Shown: piece by piece, positions 45,167-55,049 of the stretch
How the letters are laid out: each line of letters begins with the position of its first letter
Position numbering within the stretch: position 1 is the stretch's first letter
Assembly: GCA_019359495.1 (NCBI GenBank)
Contig: JAHHHF010000090.1
Location: 1 to 64,000, forward strand
Source: Goleter apudmare HA4340-LM2
GTDB taxonomy: Bacteria > Cyanobacteriota > Cyanobacteriia > Cyanobacteriales > Nostocaceae
Direction of reading: 5' to 3'
DNA: 64,000 nucleotides
The notes under the pieces: generated by a model
Told to the model about the DNA's origin: nothing
What the model saw: only the letters and a program-made list of their open reading frames with translations
The model's database searches: none
Translations under genes and position numbers: made by a program

Positions 45167-47023
45167 TTAAAAAGGCAATTTATCTAATAGACCTAATGAC
45201 CAGCTAATGAAAAATCCCAAGATGCTGACAACTGCCAGAATGGTCAACATGTACCCTTGGGATTGACCAGAAATGCTGTATTTTAAACTCTGCCCACTAA
45301 AAATTGTGGCAAAGCCAACCAAGTTGACTAGACCATCAATTAAATAGCGATCGCTCCATGCAGAAATTTTAGAAAGTAGGGCTACTGCACTGACTATGGT
45401 GACTCGATAAACTCGGTCTATGTAAAAATCATAACCCAACAAGTCTTGTACAAATCTCCAAGCCAAAATTCTCGACCTCGACCACGCTTTGTGCAAGTAC
45501 ATTCTTGAACCGATGGCTACGCCAAGTACGGTGGAAGAAAGGAGTATCAATAACACGTATAAATCAATTCCTTCCCAATCAGGCAGCAAGTACCATTGCT
45601 GTAGCATCAAGGGTAACAACAGGGTGACTATGGTCAAAGACACCATCGGCAATGCCATTTGCCATCCTACTTCTGGGGCGCGACGGGTTTTCTGTTGCGG
45701 TTTATCCCAAAAGATATATCTAAACACCCGCGTTAAGTTCAAAGCTGTCAAGCCATTCACCAACACCAATACCCCAATTACCCACGGGCTAACTCGCACC
45801 AAGCCATCTGCCCATGCCAACATCGCCCAAAAGCTGCCTAGGGGTAATAGTGTTACCATCCCTGCCGACCCGACAATGAAGGCAGTGGTAGTTGCGGGCA
45901 TCCTTGACCACAGACCGCCCATTTCCGTAAGGTTTTGGGTGTGGGTAGTATAAATTATCGAACCCGAACTCATAAATAATAGGGCTTTAGCGATCGCATG
46001 ACTTAACAGCAACATCAAAGCTACACCCCCTTGCTGCAAACCCATCGCCAAAAACACTAAACCCATATAAGCACTAGTGGAATGGGACAGTGCCCGTTTA
46101 ATATCAATTTGCGCCAAGGAAACCAATGTGGCACCAATTGCGGTCACTGTACCCATAATTACCAAAGCATTCAACGCCACTGGTGATAGCACCAATATTG
46201 GCTGTAATTTATACAGCACATAAGCACCACCCGCTACCACTAGGGAGTTCCGCATGATTGATGCGGGGTTCGGCCCTTCCATCGCCTCATCTAACCATAG
46301 ATGTAAAGGGAATTGAGCACATTTACCCGCAGGCCCAGCAATCAATGCCAAACCTAGTAGAGTTGATGTCACCGGATCGAGGTTTGCTGTTTGTGCCCAC
46401 TCGGCTAAATCAGAAAAATCTAAACTGCCTGCCAGGGTGGAAAGTGTCACCACACCCATCAGCAGTAATAAATCTCCCACCCGTTTAGTCCAAAAGGCAT
46501 CCCGCGCTGCCGTTACTACTAGGGGTTGGGCGTACCAAAATCCTACCAACAAGTATGTAGAAAGCGTCAGGATTTCCAACAGGGCATAACTGAGAAATAA
46601 GGAATCGCTGATCGCTAAACCACTCAAAGCCGCTTCAAAAAATCCAATCAGTGCAAAAAAACGTGCCAACGCCCAGTCTTTTTCCATGTAGCCCAGGGCA
46701 TAAATTTGGGCCAGCACACTTAATCCTGTAATTAAAACTATTGCCCCAACACTGACTGGCGAAATTTCCAAAGAAAAGGATAAATCTAAATCTGCAACTT
46801 TGAACCAAGTAATCAGTAAACTTTCTGGTTCATTGTCCCAGATATCTTTAAACACCCACAAGCTATGAGCAAAAGCTAAAAGGGTTGTCAACAAGTTGAA
46901 GTAGGCCGCAGGTCTAGGCCCTGTCTGCCGAATGATTCCCATTGCCCACGGCAAAGTAAAAATAGCACCTAATAAACCATAAAAAGGCACTAACCAACTT
47001 GTAATGTAAAGAAAATGATCCAT
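45167..47023 (-). CDS. ndhF4: NDH-1 subunit NdhF4
   Basis: 618 aa with sixteen or so membrane segments and the NdhF (Nqo12) signatures, including FLSYALLEILTLSTYLLVGF, KCAQFPLHLWLDEAMEGPNP, HSTSAYMGLVFLAMGL and LLSHAIAKALLFMSSGSII. The typical NuoL C-terminal lateral helix follows. First gene of ndhF4-ndhD4-cupB, 171 bp between ndhF4 and ndhD4. Divergent from the carboxysome operon, which shares the 593-bp promoter region. Confidence 0.9.
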   Translation of the reverse strand: MDHFLYITSWLVPFYGLLGAIFTLPWAMGIIRQTGPRPAAYFNLLTTLLAFAHSLWVFKDIWDNEPESLLITWFKVADLDLSFSLEISPVSVGAIVLITGLSVLAQIYALGYMEKDWALARFFALIGFFEAALSGLAISDSLFLSYALLEILTLSTYLLVGFWYAQPLVVTAARDAFWTKRVGDLLLLMGVVTLSTLAGSLDFSDLAEWAQTANLDPVTSTLLGLALIAGPAGKCAQFPLHLWLDEAMEGPNPASIMRNSLVVAGGAYVLYKLQPILVLSPVALNALVIMGTVTAIGATLVSLAQIDIKRALSHSTSAYMGLVFLAMGLQQGGVALMLLLSHAIAKALLFMSSGSIIYTTHTQNLTEMGGLWSRMPATTTAFIVGSAGMVTLLPLGSFWAMLAWADGLVRVSPWVIGVLVLVNGLTALNLTRVFRYIFWDKPQQKTRRAPEVGWQMALPMVSLTIVTLLLPLMLQQWYLLPDWEGIDLYVLLILLSSTVLGVAIGSRMYLHKAWSRSRILAWRFVQDLLGYDFYIDRVYRVTIVSAVALLSKISAWSDRYLIDGLVNLVGFATIFSGQSLKYSISGQSQGYMLTILAVVSILGFFISWSLGLLDKLPF

Positions 47024-47616
47024 CTAATTTTCCTTTGACGACTGAGTATGTTATGCCTTGTTTTAAAATCAGCTTATTCAAAATATAATCTCTATATTTA
47101 GCTTGACATTATACGGTTCAAAGAACTGCATATCACAAAATAAAAAATTTAATTCTCTATCTACATTTTACTTATAACATTGGAATTCCTACTTCTACAT
47201 TGTCAGTTTATGTCGTTTATTATAAAAACTTATATAACTTTTAGCCTGTGCTTGTATAGATAGGGTCAATCGAAGAAAAACGTTTGCAGTCAAACATTCT
47301 GACTCTCGTAGTTCCTCCAAATCCAGATTTGCAAAGTTTATTAACCAGGTTTTAACAAATGTAATTAAAAAATTATAAAGCCGAATTGGCTACTCTAGCA
47401 ATCCGTGAAATTTCATTAACTAGATGGGAACATTAAATTTCGTTAAGTTTTCTTAAACAGTTTTATTATAAACTATTATGGTAAGTTATATTGCCAGGGA
47501 CGCCAAGCTTTCCTATGCTTAATTTGGAAGTGTTTTCTTAGCTCTAAGATCAAGCTCTCCCCGTCAAAATTTTCAAACAACAGTACTAATCGGATTAATT
47601 TTTTAGGAGTTCTGCG
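47024..47616. promoter_or_regulatory. Divergent promoter region of ndhF4 and ccmK2
   Basis: 593 bp, AT-rich, no gene. An 11-bp palindrome TAATCGGATTA (47588-47598) lies just before the ccmK2 ribosome-binding site TAGGAG. The LysR regulator encoded at the other end of the ccm cluster is a natural candidate for binding here; TNA-N7/8-TNA sites are too short to assign by eye. Confidence 0.5.
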
Positions 47617-47925
47617 ATGCCAATTGCAGTTGGAATGATTGAAACAAAAGGCTTTCCGGCAGTAGTAGAAGCTGCCGACGCGATGGTGAAAGCCGCTCGT
47701 GTCACATTAGTAGGCTATGAAAAAATCGGTAGCGCACGCGTTACCGTAATTGTGCGTGGAGATGTTTCGGAGGTACAGGCCTCAGTAGCAGCCGGAGTAG
47801 AAGCAGCTAGAAGAGTGAACGGTGGCGAGGTAGTATCTACTCATATTATTGCCCGTCCCCATGAAAACCTGGAATACGTCTTACCGATTCGGTATACGGA
47901 AGCTGTAGAACAGTTCCGCACCTAA
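47617..47925 (+). CDS. ccmK2: Carboxysome shell hexamer protein CcmK2
   Basis: 102 aa, a single BMC domain: [20 protein letters not shown] and [18 protein letters not shown]. The pore motif KIGSA varies from the usual KIGSG by one residue. First gene of the operon, with TAGGAG nine bases before the ATG. Forms hexameric tiles of the beta-carboxysome shell and binds the C-terminal peptide of CcmN. Distinguished from CcmK1 by its shorter C-terminus and first position. Confidence 0.93.
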   Translation: MPIAVGMIETKGFPAVVEAADAMVKAARVTLVGYEKIGSARVTVIVRGDVSEVQASVAAGVEAARRVNGGEVVSTHIIARPHENLEYVLPIRYTEAVEQFRT

Positions 47926-48015
47926 AAACTGGTTGAATAAAGGAATTTGCTTTCTTTGCCTTCTTGAGTGCTTCTGTTATCCAAGTCTAGAAACTCGATT
48001 TAAGGATTAAAACTA

Positions 48016-48360
48016 ATGTCAATTGCAGTAGGAATGGTAGAAACGCTAGGCTTTCCAGCAGTGGTAGAAGCAGCGGATGCAATGGTAAAAGCAGCTCGCG
48101 TCACCTTGGTAGGCTATGAAAAAATCGGGAGTGGTCGGGTTACAGTAATTGTCAGGGGAGATGTTTCGGAAGTACAAGCTTCTGTAGCAGCCGGTGTGGA
48201 ATCAGTGAAGCGAGTCAATGGCGGACAAGTCTTATCTACGCATATCATTGCGCGTCCTCACGAAAACTTAGAATACGTCCTGCCAATTCGTTATACAGAA
48301 GACGTAGAACAGTTCCGGGAAAATGTCAACGCAATTCGTCCCTTCGGCAGAAGACCATAA
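48016..48360 (+). CDS. ccmK1: Carboxysome shell hexamer protein CcmK1
   Basis: 114 aa, one BMC domain with pore motif KIGSG; near-identical to CcmK2 apart from a C-terminal extension ending [10 protein letters not shown], characteristic of CcmK1. The gene is 90 bp downstream of ccmK2 and probably co-transcribed. The two together build the hexagonal shell facets. Confidence 0.93.
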   Translation: MSIAVGMVETLGFPAVVEAADAMVKAARVTLVGYEKIGSGRVTVIVRGDVSEVQASVAAGVESVKRVNGGQVLSTHIIARPHENLEYVLPIRYTEDVEQFRENVNAIRPFGRRP

Positions 48361-48366
48361 CGTGTA

Positions 48367-48666
48367 ATGCAAGTGGCTAAAGTTCGTGGCACAGTAGTGA
48401 GCACCCAAAAAGATCCAAGTCTTCGTGGTGTCAAACTACTGTTGTTGCAGTTAGTAGATGAAGATGGGAACGTCCTGCAAAAATACGAAGTTGCAGCAGA
48501 TACTGTGGGTGCTGGAGTAGATGAGTGGGTACTTGTCAGTCGAGGCAGTGCCGCTCGTCAAATTCAGGGTAACGAACAGCGTCCCTTGGATGCAGCAGTG
48601 GTGGCGATCATTGATACTATTCACGTTGAAGATCGTCTCATTTACAGCAAAAAAGACCAATATTAG
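48367..48666 (+). CDS. ccmL: Carboxysome vertex pentamer protein CcmL
   Basis: 99 aa. Matches the EutN/CcmL family: VAKVRGTVVSTQKDPSLRGV and VAADTVGAGVDEWVLVSRGS. Pentamers close the twelve vertices of the icosahedral shell. Starts only 6 bp after the ccmK1 stop, so translational coupling is likely. Confidence 0.95.
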   Translation: MQVAKVRGTVVSTQKDPSLRGVKLLLLQLVDEDGNVLQKYEVAADTVGAGVDEWVLVSRGSAARQIQGNEQRPLDAAVVAIIDTIHVEDRLIYSKKDQY

Positions 48667-48700
48667 GTAGTCATTAGTCATTAGTCATTAGTCATTGGTA
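48667..48700. repeat. Tandem heptamer repeat (TAGTCAT)
   Basis: Four head-to-tail copies of TAGTCAT immediately follow the ccmL stop. The rest of the 169-bp gap to ccmM holds a GC-rich dispersed repeat (CTTCTGCGGCTTCCCGCAGG). Confidence 0.85.
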
Positions 48701-48835
48701 TGAGCTAAAGACAAATGGCAGAGCGCAAAGTTTGTAGACGCTTCTGCGGCTTCCCGCAGGGTGCGCTGGCTTCCGGCGATTAGAACTTTGTAAGAATGGC
48801 GACTGACAAATGACAATACTAGGAGGAATCTCGAA

Positions 48836-50494
48836 ATGGCAGTCCGCAGCACGGCGGCACCCCCAACCCCGTGGTCAAGGAGTTTAGCAGAGCCACAAAT
48901 CCATGAAAGCTCATTCGTACATTCCTTTTCCAACATTATTGGAGATGTGCGGATAGGTGCAAATGTCATCGTTGCTCCTGGAACTTCGATTAGAGCTGAT
49001 GAAGGCACACCTTTTTATATTGGTGAGAACACCAATATTCAAGATGGTGTCGTGATTCATGGGTTGGAGCAAGGGCGAGTAGTTGGCGATGACCAAAATA
49101 AATACTCAGTATGGGTTGGTAAAAATGCTTCTCTGACCCATATGGCATTGATTCATGGCCCCGCCTATGTTGGAGATGATTCATTCATTGGCTTTCGCTC
49201 CACAGTATTTAATGCCAGGGTAGGTGCTGGGTGCATCGTGATGATGCACGCGTTAATTCAAGACGTAGAAATTCCCCCAGGTAAGTATGTACCTTCGGGA
49301 GCGATTATTACTACCCAACAGCAAGCCGATCGCTTACCAGATGTACAAGACCAGGATGAGGAATTTGCTCATCATGTGGTAGGGATTAATCAGGCTTTAC
49401 GGGCTGGTTATCGCTGTGCTGCGGATAGCAAGTGTATTGCACCCATTCGGGATGAGAATGCTAAATCTTATACAAGTAGTAACGGTATTACAGTTTTAGA
49501 GCTAGAAAGGAGTAGTGAAGTGGCGAGCAATAGCTTGGGTGCCCAAACAATAGAACAGGTGCGTTATCTGTTGGAGCAAGGTTATAAAATTGGCACGGAA
49601 CACGTAGACCAAAGAAGGTTCCGCACTGGTTGTTGGACTAGTTGTCAGCCCATTGAACCCAGAAGCATAGGCGAAGCGATCGCTGCCTTGGAAACTTGTC
49701 TGAGAGACCACAGTGGCGAGTATGTCCGCCTATTTGGTATTGACAAAGGTAGACGGCGTGTGCTAGAAACCATAATTCAACGTCCCGATGGCGCAGTTGG
49801 CGCACCTGCAACCTTTAGAGCGCCTGCGACTCAATCTCATAGCAGTTACAACGGCAACGGCAATGGTAACAGTAACGGTCATAGCAGTGGCCGCATCAGT
49901 GGCGAAACCGTAGAACAAGTTCGCCAGCTGTTAGCAGGTGGTTATAAGATCGGTACGGAGCATGTGGATGAGCGGCGATTCCGCACAGGATCTTGGCAAA
50001 GTTGCGAACCAATTAACTCTAGCTCCGCCAATGACGTGATTGCAGCCTTAGAAGACTGCATCAACAACCATCAAGGTGAGTATGTACGCTTGATTGGCAT
50101 TGACTCCAAAGCCAAACGGCGAGTATTAGAGAGCATTATCCAACGACCCAACGGCCAACCTAGCCCATCTGGTAGTCAGAAATCATTTACAGCTAGTACA
50201 TCGGCGACAGCAACAGCGACAGCAACTAGTAATCGCTTAAGTACAGAGGTAGTTGATCAGCTCAGGCAACTATTAGCCGGTGGGTACAAAATTAGCGTCG
50301 AACATGTAGACCAACGACGTTTCCGCACAGGTTCTTGGACTAGTGCTGGGCCAATCCAGGCGACTTCCGACAGAGAAGCGATCGCGGCATTAGAAGCCAA
50401 CCTCGCCGAATTCCCAGGAGAATATGTGCGCTTAATTGGTATTGACCCGAAAGCCAAGCGCCGAGTACTGGAAGCGATTATCCAACGTCCATAG
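48836..50494 (+). CDS. ccmM: Carboxysome assembly protein CcmM with gamma-carbonic anhydrase and three RbcS-like domains
   Basis: 552 aa. Residues 1-200 form a gamma-carbonic anhydrase left-handed beta-helix with the zinc histidines in VVIHGLE and [10 protein letters not shown]. Three RbcS-like (SSUL) domains follow at about 237-316, 356-436 and 473-552. The first two keep a cysteine pair 18 residues apart (SCQP..ETC and SCEP..EDC), the third has neither. These domains crosslink Rubisco into the carboxysome core. In the Nostoc relative the anhydrase domain is active and no separate CcaA is needed. An internal start at 49520 probably yields a short form. Confidence 0.96.
   Translation: MAVRSTAAPPTPWSRSLAEPQIHESSFVHSFSNIIGDVRIGANVIVAPGTSIRADEGTPFYIGENTNIQDGVVIHGLEQGRVVGDDQNKYSVWVGKNASLTHMALIHGPAYVGDDSFIGFRSTVFNARVGAGCIVMMHALIQDVEIPPGKYVPSGAIITTQQQADRLPDVQDQDEEFAHHVVGINQALRAGYRCAADSKCIAPIRDENAKSYTSSNGITVLELERSSEVASNSLGAQTIEQVRYLLEQGYKIGTEHVDQRRFRTGCWTSCQPIEPRSIGEAIAALETCLRDHSGEYVRLFGIDKGRRRVLETIIQRPDGAVGAPATFRAPATQSHSSYNGNGNGNSNGHSSGRISGETVEQVRQLLAGGYKIGTEHVDERRFRTGSWQSCEPINSSSANDVIAALEDCINNHQGEYVRLIGIDSKAKRRVLESIIQRPNGQPSPSGSQKSFTASTSATATATATSNRLSTEVVDQLRQLLAGGYKISVEHVDQRRFRTGSWTSAGPIQATSDREAIAALEANLAEFPGEYVRLIGIDPKAKRRVLEAIIQRP
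49506..49522 (+). promoter_or_regulatory. Internal ribosome-binding site and GTG start inside ccmM
   Basis: AAAGGAG (49506-49512) is followed seven bases later by GTG at 49520-49522, in frame as codon 229, just before the first RbcS-like domain. It would give a 324-aa product of about 35 kDa equivalent to CcmM-35 of Synechococcus. Confidence 0.75.
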
Positions 50495-50942
50495 TCATAG
50501 GGCATAGGGCATAGGAAATAAACGACAAACTGATAATTGACCATTGACCTTGTACGCGATTAATCGCGTCTCCTGACAGTAGATGCTCGTAGAGCGGTGA
50601 GCCAGTCCGGTGGACGGGTTTCCGAGCCACTACGTTGCGGAGAGAAGTTGCCGGGGAGATGTTCTTTCCAGCAAACTTCGGGGGGAACCCCCCGTTGTAG
50701 CAAGTGGCGTTAGCCTCTCACGCCAAGGCTCGTAGCCATTCCGGAGCAAGTGGCGTCGGCATAAAGGAGCCAGCGCTGTGGGCGGGCAACGCCCGACTTG
50801 AAGCGACTGGCGTGAACTGGCGTTAGCGTAGCGGTAGCGAGTCATCGAGCGTCGGTACGAGCGCCACCCGTAGGGCTTCTCGTAAGAGTATAATTGCGTC
50901 TTTCCTGATCCTTGACTAACAAAACTTTTTCCGGCTTCCGAG
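50495..50942. repeat. Repeat-rich gap between ccmM and ccmN
   Basis: 448 bp filled with dispersed palindromic pieces: CATAGGGCATAGGGCATAGG tandem copies (50498-50516), ACGCGATTAATCGCGTCTC (50554-50572), a GC-rich ladder including GGGGGGAACCCCCC and CTGTGGGCGGGCAACGCCCG, and CGTTAGCGTAGCGGTAGCG. No gene. Confidence 0.8.
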
Positions 50943-50954
50943 GTGACAATTTCC

Positions 50955-51725
50955 ATGTCTGTGCCGCCACTGCGCCTCAGCAATAACTTTGATCCTTACA
51001 TTAGTGGCGAGGTGATTATTCATCCTAGTGCAGTAATTGCACCAGGTGTGATACTCCAAGCGGCTACAAACAGTAAGATAATTATCGGTTCAGGGGTCTG
51101 TGTGGGCATGGGGTCAATTCTCCAAGTCTATGAAGGTACTCTAGAAGTGGAAGCAGGAGCTAACCTGGGAGCCGGTTTCTTGATGATTGGCCAAGGTAAA
51201 ATTGGTACAAACGCTTGTATTGGTTCAGCTACAACCGTGTTTAACTGTTCGGTTGCACCGGCACAAGTAGTGCCACCAGGTTCAATTCTGGGAGACACCA
51301 GTCGCAGTATTGCGGAAGCAAAGCAACCAGAAACACCCATAACTCACCCCATAAGTACACCTGAACATGAGGAAGACGACTATTGGGCAGCAGGAAGTAG
51401 TAAAACAGAAAATCAAGAGGACAAAATAATTTCCTCAACTAAATTCTCTGCTACAGCATTCCTGGAGTTACAACACCATGCTGTTTCTCCTTCTCCGTCG
51501 CCTGCTACTCCAGAAAGCGAGTCTCCGGCGATTAAAGAAGACCCCAAACTTACTAGTCCGACAGAACTTAATCAGGACTCACAAAAGAACCAAATTAACA
51601 CCGAATCTGCTAACGGTATCGGTACTCAAATTTATGGTCAAGGGAGTATACAAAGGCTGTTAATCACATTATTTCCCCATCGGCAATCTTTGAGTGAGCC
51701 AACTTCTGACAATCAGTCTGAGTAA
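50955..51725 (+). CDS. ccmN: Carboxysome assembly protein CcmN
   Basis: 257 aa from the ATG at 50955; the frame stays open to 50943. The N-terminal half is a hexapeptide-repeat left-handed beta-helix (FDPYISGEVIIHPSAVIAPG, GAGFLMIGQGKIGTNACIGS). A low-complexity linker leads to the C-terminal amphipathic encapsulation peptide (IQRLLITLFPHRQSL), which attaches core to CcmK2 shell. Fifth gene of the ccm cluster; separated from ccmM by 448 bp of repeats. Confidence 0.93.
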   Translation: MSVPPLRLSNNFDPYISGEVIIHPSAVIAPGVILQAATNSKIIIGSGVCVGMGSILQVYEGTLEVEAGANLGAGFLMIGQGKIGTNACIGSATTVFNCSVAPAQVVPPGSILGDTSRSIAEAKQPETPITHPISTPEHEEDDYWAAGSSKTENQEDKIISSTKFSATAFLELQHHAVSPSPSPATPESESPAIKEDPKLTSPTELNQDSQKNQINTESANGIGTQIYGQGSIQRLLITLFPHRQSLSEPTSDNQSE

Positions 51726-51772
51726 GTGTTAAGAGTAAGTTGTTAGTTTCGTGAGTATCCTGGAGACTTCAC

Positions 51773-52558
51773 ATGGAAACATATAATCAACGGTCTGTTA
51801 ACACATTCCAGGCTTCCCAGCGTCGAGACAGCTTCAAAGACACTGCTTTGGGGTTAGTCTCTACCCTCAGCTTTCCGGCGATCGTCGGTACGGCAGATAT
51901 GATGCTGAAATCGGCAGGGGTTCACCTTGTTGGCTATGAAAAAATTGGTAGCGGTCACTGTACTGCCATTGTTAGAGGTGGTATCGCTGATGTGCGTCTG
52001 GCTGTAGAAGCTGGTGTGCAAACTGCGGAACAGTTTGGTCAGTTAGTTTCTAGCTTGGTGATTCCCCGACCTTATCCTAATCTGGATGTGGTACTCCCAA
52101 TTACCAACCGTCTCAGTCAAATTATGGACGAAGGTAGTTATAGCCGTTTGAGTAACCAAGCAGTTGGTTTGGTAGAGACGCGAGGATTTCCGGCCATGGT
52201 GGGAGCCTGTGATGCCATGCTTAAAGCTGCTGATGTCCATTTGGCATCCTATGAAAAAATTGGCGCGGGTTTGTGTACAGCCATTATTCGTGGCACTGTA
52301 GCTAATGTTGCCGTAGCAGTAGAAGCTGGGATGTACGAGGCGGAACGTATTGGGGAGTTAAATGCAGTCATGGTAATTCCTCGACCACTGGATGAATTAG
52401 AGCAAACCTTACCATTAGCAAGTTGTTGGATAGAAGAACGCCAAGCATTAAAGTTACCCATTAGTATCAAAGAGCAAGTTGCCGAAATAGAAGTGCTTCA
52501 GTTACCAGATTTAGGCAAGTTACCGATCAAGATTATCGAAGAAATTACAGAAGAATAA
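51773..52558 (+). CDS. ccmO: Carboxysome shell tandem-BMC protein CcmO
   Basis: 261 aa with two BMC domains in tandem: ALGLVSTLSFPAIVGTADMM..YEKIGSGH and AVGLVETRGFPAMVGACDAM..YEKIGAGL. Trimers of such fused domains form larger-pore shell tiles or edges. An additional 30-residue C-terminal tail (LPDLGKLPIKIIEEITEE) is present. 47 bp after ccmN. Confidence 0.95.
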   Translation: METYNQRSVNTFQASQRRDSFKDTALGLVSTLSFPAIVGTADMMLKSAGVHLVGYEKIGSGHCTAIVRGGIADVRLAVEAGVQTAEQFGQLVSSLVIPRPYPNLDVVLPITNRLSQIMDEGSYSRLSNQAVGLVETRGFPAMVGACDAMLKAADVHLASYEKIGAGLCTAIIRGTVANVAVAVEAGMYEAERIGELNAVMVIPRPLDELEQTLPLASCWIEERQALKLPISIKEQVAEIEVLQLPDLGKLPIKIIEEITEE

Positions 52559-52843
52559 TGGAATGATGAATGATGAATTATGAATTTAGAATGTTGAATT
52601 GTCGGTAATCCGTACTCGGCATTCAATATTCAGCATTCATCAGATGAAAGGCATCTTACGCTTCGTTGTTGATGATCATAACTGGTTAACTCTATAAATA
52701 AAATACCTTTATCGTAATAGCGAGAATAGAGTTTTATCTATACTAATAACTCATAACTTTTGTAGAAGTATAGTTCCATCATGGGGTAGTGTTCAGTGAT
52801 ACTAGATTTATATCTATGAATTGCTCTTAGAGGAGAATCACCC

Positions 52844-53785
52844 TTGAACCAAGCGACGTTACACCAGTTGAAGGTGTTCGAGGCAGCAGCCCGGCACGGC
52901 AGCTTTACTCGCGCTGCGGAGGAATTGTTTCTCACCCAACCAACCGTTTCTATGCAAATTAAGCAGCTCACAAAATCAGTGGGTTTGCCACTATTTGAGC
53001 AGGTGGGTAAGCGCCTATATTTGACAGAGGCGGGACGAGAATTATTTGCTACTTGTAGACAAATTTTTGAGGCTATAGCCCAGTTTGAAATGAAGGTAGC
53101 AGATTTAAAAGGGCTAAAACAAGGAAAATTACGCCTAGCAGTAATTACAACAGCTAAATATTTTATACCACGTTTGTTAGGGCCATTTTGCCAACTTTAT
53201 CCAGGCATTGAGATATCACTACAAGTAACTAACCATGAACGCATTTTAGAGAGGATGGTAAGTAATCTGGACGACTTGTATATTATGAGTCAAGTGCCAG
53301 AAAATATAGATGTAACTTGCCTACCATTTTTAGATAATCCTTTAGTAGTTTTTGCACCTGTTAATCATCCATTGGCAAAGGAAAAAAATATTCCCATAGA
53401 ACGCTTGGCTAGTGAACCGTTTATTATGCGGGAACCAGGTTCAGGAACGCGCCGCGCTGTCCAAAGTCTGTTCGATGCAAAAGGGGTAACAGTGAAAGTT
53501 AAGCTGGAGTTGGGGAGTAACGAGGCAATTAAACAGGCGATCGCTGGTGGTTTGGGAATTTCCATTTTATCTTTGCATACTTTGATACCAGAGTCAGCAG
53601 AGTTTTGCATTCTTGATGTGCAAAACTTTCCCATTCCACGGACTTGGTACATGGTTTACCCATCTGGTAAACAGTTATCCATTGTTGCTAGGACATACTC
53701 CGAATATTTACTAAATGCAGCCAAGAAGTTTATCGACGAAAACACTCCTCAGGCTTGGGGAAAATTTCAGCAACATCATGAATAG
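52844..53785 (+). CDS. LysR-family transcriptional regulator (CbbR/RbcR-like)
   Basis: 313 aa. The winged-helix DNA-binding domain NQATLHQLKVFEAAARHGSF..AEELFLTQPTVSMQIKQL is followed by a LysR effector domain. Related cyanobacterial regulators (CmpR, CcmR/NdhR, RbcR) control inorganic-carbon genes in response to photorespiratory metabolites; location after the ccm cluster supports this class. The start is a TTG, with AGAGGAG (52830-52836) seven bases upstream. The 285-bp gap before it contains STRR-like ATGAATGATGAATTATGAAT. Confidence 0.9.
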   Translation: MNQATLHQLKVFEAAARHGSFTRAAEELFLTQPTVSMQIKQLTKSVGLPLFEQVGKRLYLTEAGRELFATCRQIFEAIAQFEMKVADLKGLKQGKLRLAVITTAKYFIPRLLGPFCQLYPGIEISLQVTNHERILERMVSNLDDLYIMSQVPENIDVTCLPFLDNPLVVFAPVNHPLAKEKNIPIERLASEPFIMREPGSGTRRAVQSLFDAKGVTVKVKLELGSNEAIKQAIAGGLGISILSLHTLIPESAEFCILDVQNFPIPRTWYMVYPSGKQLSIVARTYSEYLLNAAKKFIDENTPQAWGKFQQHHE

Positions 53786-53789
53786 GGCA

Positions 53790-53835
53790 TTAGGGAGCCC
53801 GTTGCGTGGGCGGGTTTCCCGACTTAAGCAAACTG
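53790..53835. repeat. Dispersed GC-rich repeat
   Basis: GTTGCGTGGGCGGGTTTCCC is the same family as blocks near 16750 and 50600. The gap 53786-54065 holds no gene. Confidence 0.5.
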
Positions 53836-54065
53836 GTGTCATTAAGATGCTGTAAAGCTGATGCAGCTTAATTTAGAGACGGTTCTTGTCAGGACTTATC
53901 CAGGTACGAGGTGAGGATAAGTGTAAAGGGACTGCGGGATTCCCATCGCTTAAATAAATTAATGTCGGCTATGTCAAAATGAAGATGATAAAACCATAAG
54001 GTGAGCGATACCTACGGCACACTTCGTGAACGCTCCAAAAGCTAGATAAAGGATTGACCTGAGCA

Positions 54066-54698
54066 ATGGCAGACCCAACCAATCATAATCAAGCAGCTCC
54101 CAGCACTGTTGACCAACAGGCTCCCAGTGTCGCCCAAGAACACGCTCCTAGCACTAACGCACCAGTAGCCACAGACCTCCCTACTGCCAATACACCAGAC
54201 CCCAAAACAGCGAACCCAGAAGATAACCCCAACGCCGCCACACCCCCCAAGCGCGAGAAACCCCCAGCCGCAGCCAAAGCCGCCCCAGGGGAAAAACCCG
54301 CCGCCGCCAAAAAGGAAAAAGCCCCGGCTGTTGAAGATAAGCCGTTTGTGGAGTTCATAGAGCAAAACTACCTACCAGCAGTACAAAAGGCTATATCCGA
54401 GCAAGGTGTGCCAGACTTACAACTGTCTTTTGCTAAACAGAAAGTTCCCTTAACTGGCTTTGACTCAGCCGAAGAATACTGGCAAATTATTGGTAGCTGG
54501 CAGAACGGGCGGCGTCAATTTAACCTATACTTCCCTGATGAAGATATTCAAGGGAAAAAAGGATTTTCCTGTAATGAAGGTAAAAAACCTAGTACTCTTG
54601 AGTCATTTTTAATTGATGAACGCAAAATCACCCTTGATTTGCTGGTGTTTGGTTTAGTCCAGCGCTTGAATGGTCAAAAGTGGCTAGGTAGAAATTAG
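54066..54698 (+). CDS. DUF2996 family protein
   Basis: 210 aa. The first 90 residues are Ala/Pro/Lys-rich and low-complexity (unstructured linker). The C-terminal 115 residues match the cyanobacterial DUF2996 pattern (KPFVEFIEQNYLPAVQKA, GSWQNGRRQFNLYFPDEDIQ, FLIDERKITLDLLVFGLVQR). Function unknown. The GC-rich N-terminal part gives a long antisense shadow frame that is not a gene. Confidence 0.85.
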   Translation: MADPTNHNQAAPSTVDQQAPSVAQEHAPSTNAPVATDLPTANTPDPKTANPEDNPNAATPPKREKPPAAAKAAPGEKPAAAKKEKAPAVEDKPFVEFIEQNYLPAVQKAISEQGVPDLQLSFAKQKVPLTGFDSAEEYWQIIGSWQNGRRQFNLYFPDEDIQGKKGFSCNEGKKPSTLESFLIDERKITLDLLVFGLVQRLNGQKWLGRN

Positions 54699-54794
54699 TT
54701 ATTGGTCATGAGAATAACTACTCGGTGTGTTTCTATCTTTGTATTTGGGGAGTTATTCATATAAAAAGCGATCGCATCGCCCCTTTCATACAAG

Positions 54795-55034
54795 TTGCGA
54801 TGCGATCGCTTCCTATTCAAAATCGCTTTAGGCGGTAGGCGGTTGATCGGCAACCCCAAACAACTAATCATCTCGATTTACTTGTTAGTTGACGGAGAAT
54901 ATCAAGTCCGGCAGTTCCGAAATGACGATGCCTGCGGGGAACGCATCGAATCACCAACATTTCCAGACTTGAATTTAACCGCCGAACAAATTTTTGCAGT
55001 TGGAGGCGTGCAAGTGTCAAAACCACGCAGTTAG
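54795..55034 (+). pseudogene. Uma2 (DUF820) endonuclease-like remnant
   Basis: The last 55 residues read GNPKQLIISIYLLVDGEYQV and SPTFPDLNLTAEQIFAVGGV, the typical C-terminal end of Uma2 family nucleases. The N-terminal PD-(D/E)xK core is missing; the first 20 residues are unrelated and overlap HIP1 repeats. Likely a 5'-truncated relic. Confidence 0.55.
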
Positions 55035-55049
55035 AAGCTTTGCATGTGG

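Noticed and set aside
54089-54358. 89-aa and 107-aa minus-strand frames opposite the DUF2996 gene.
   Set aside because: They mirror the low-complexity Ala/Pro-rich sense strand and have Gly/Ala-rich meaningless composition.
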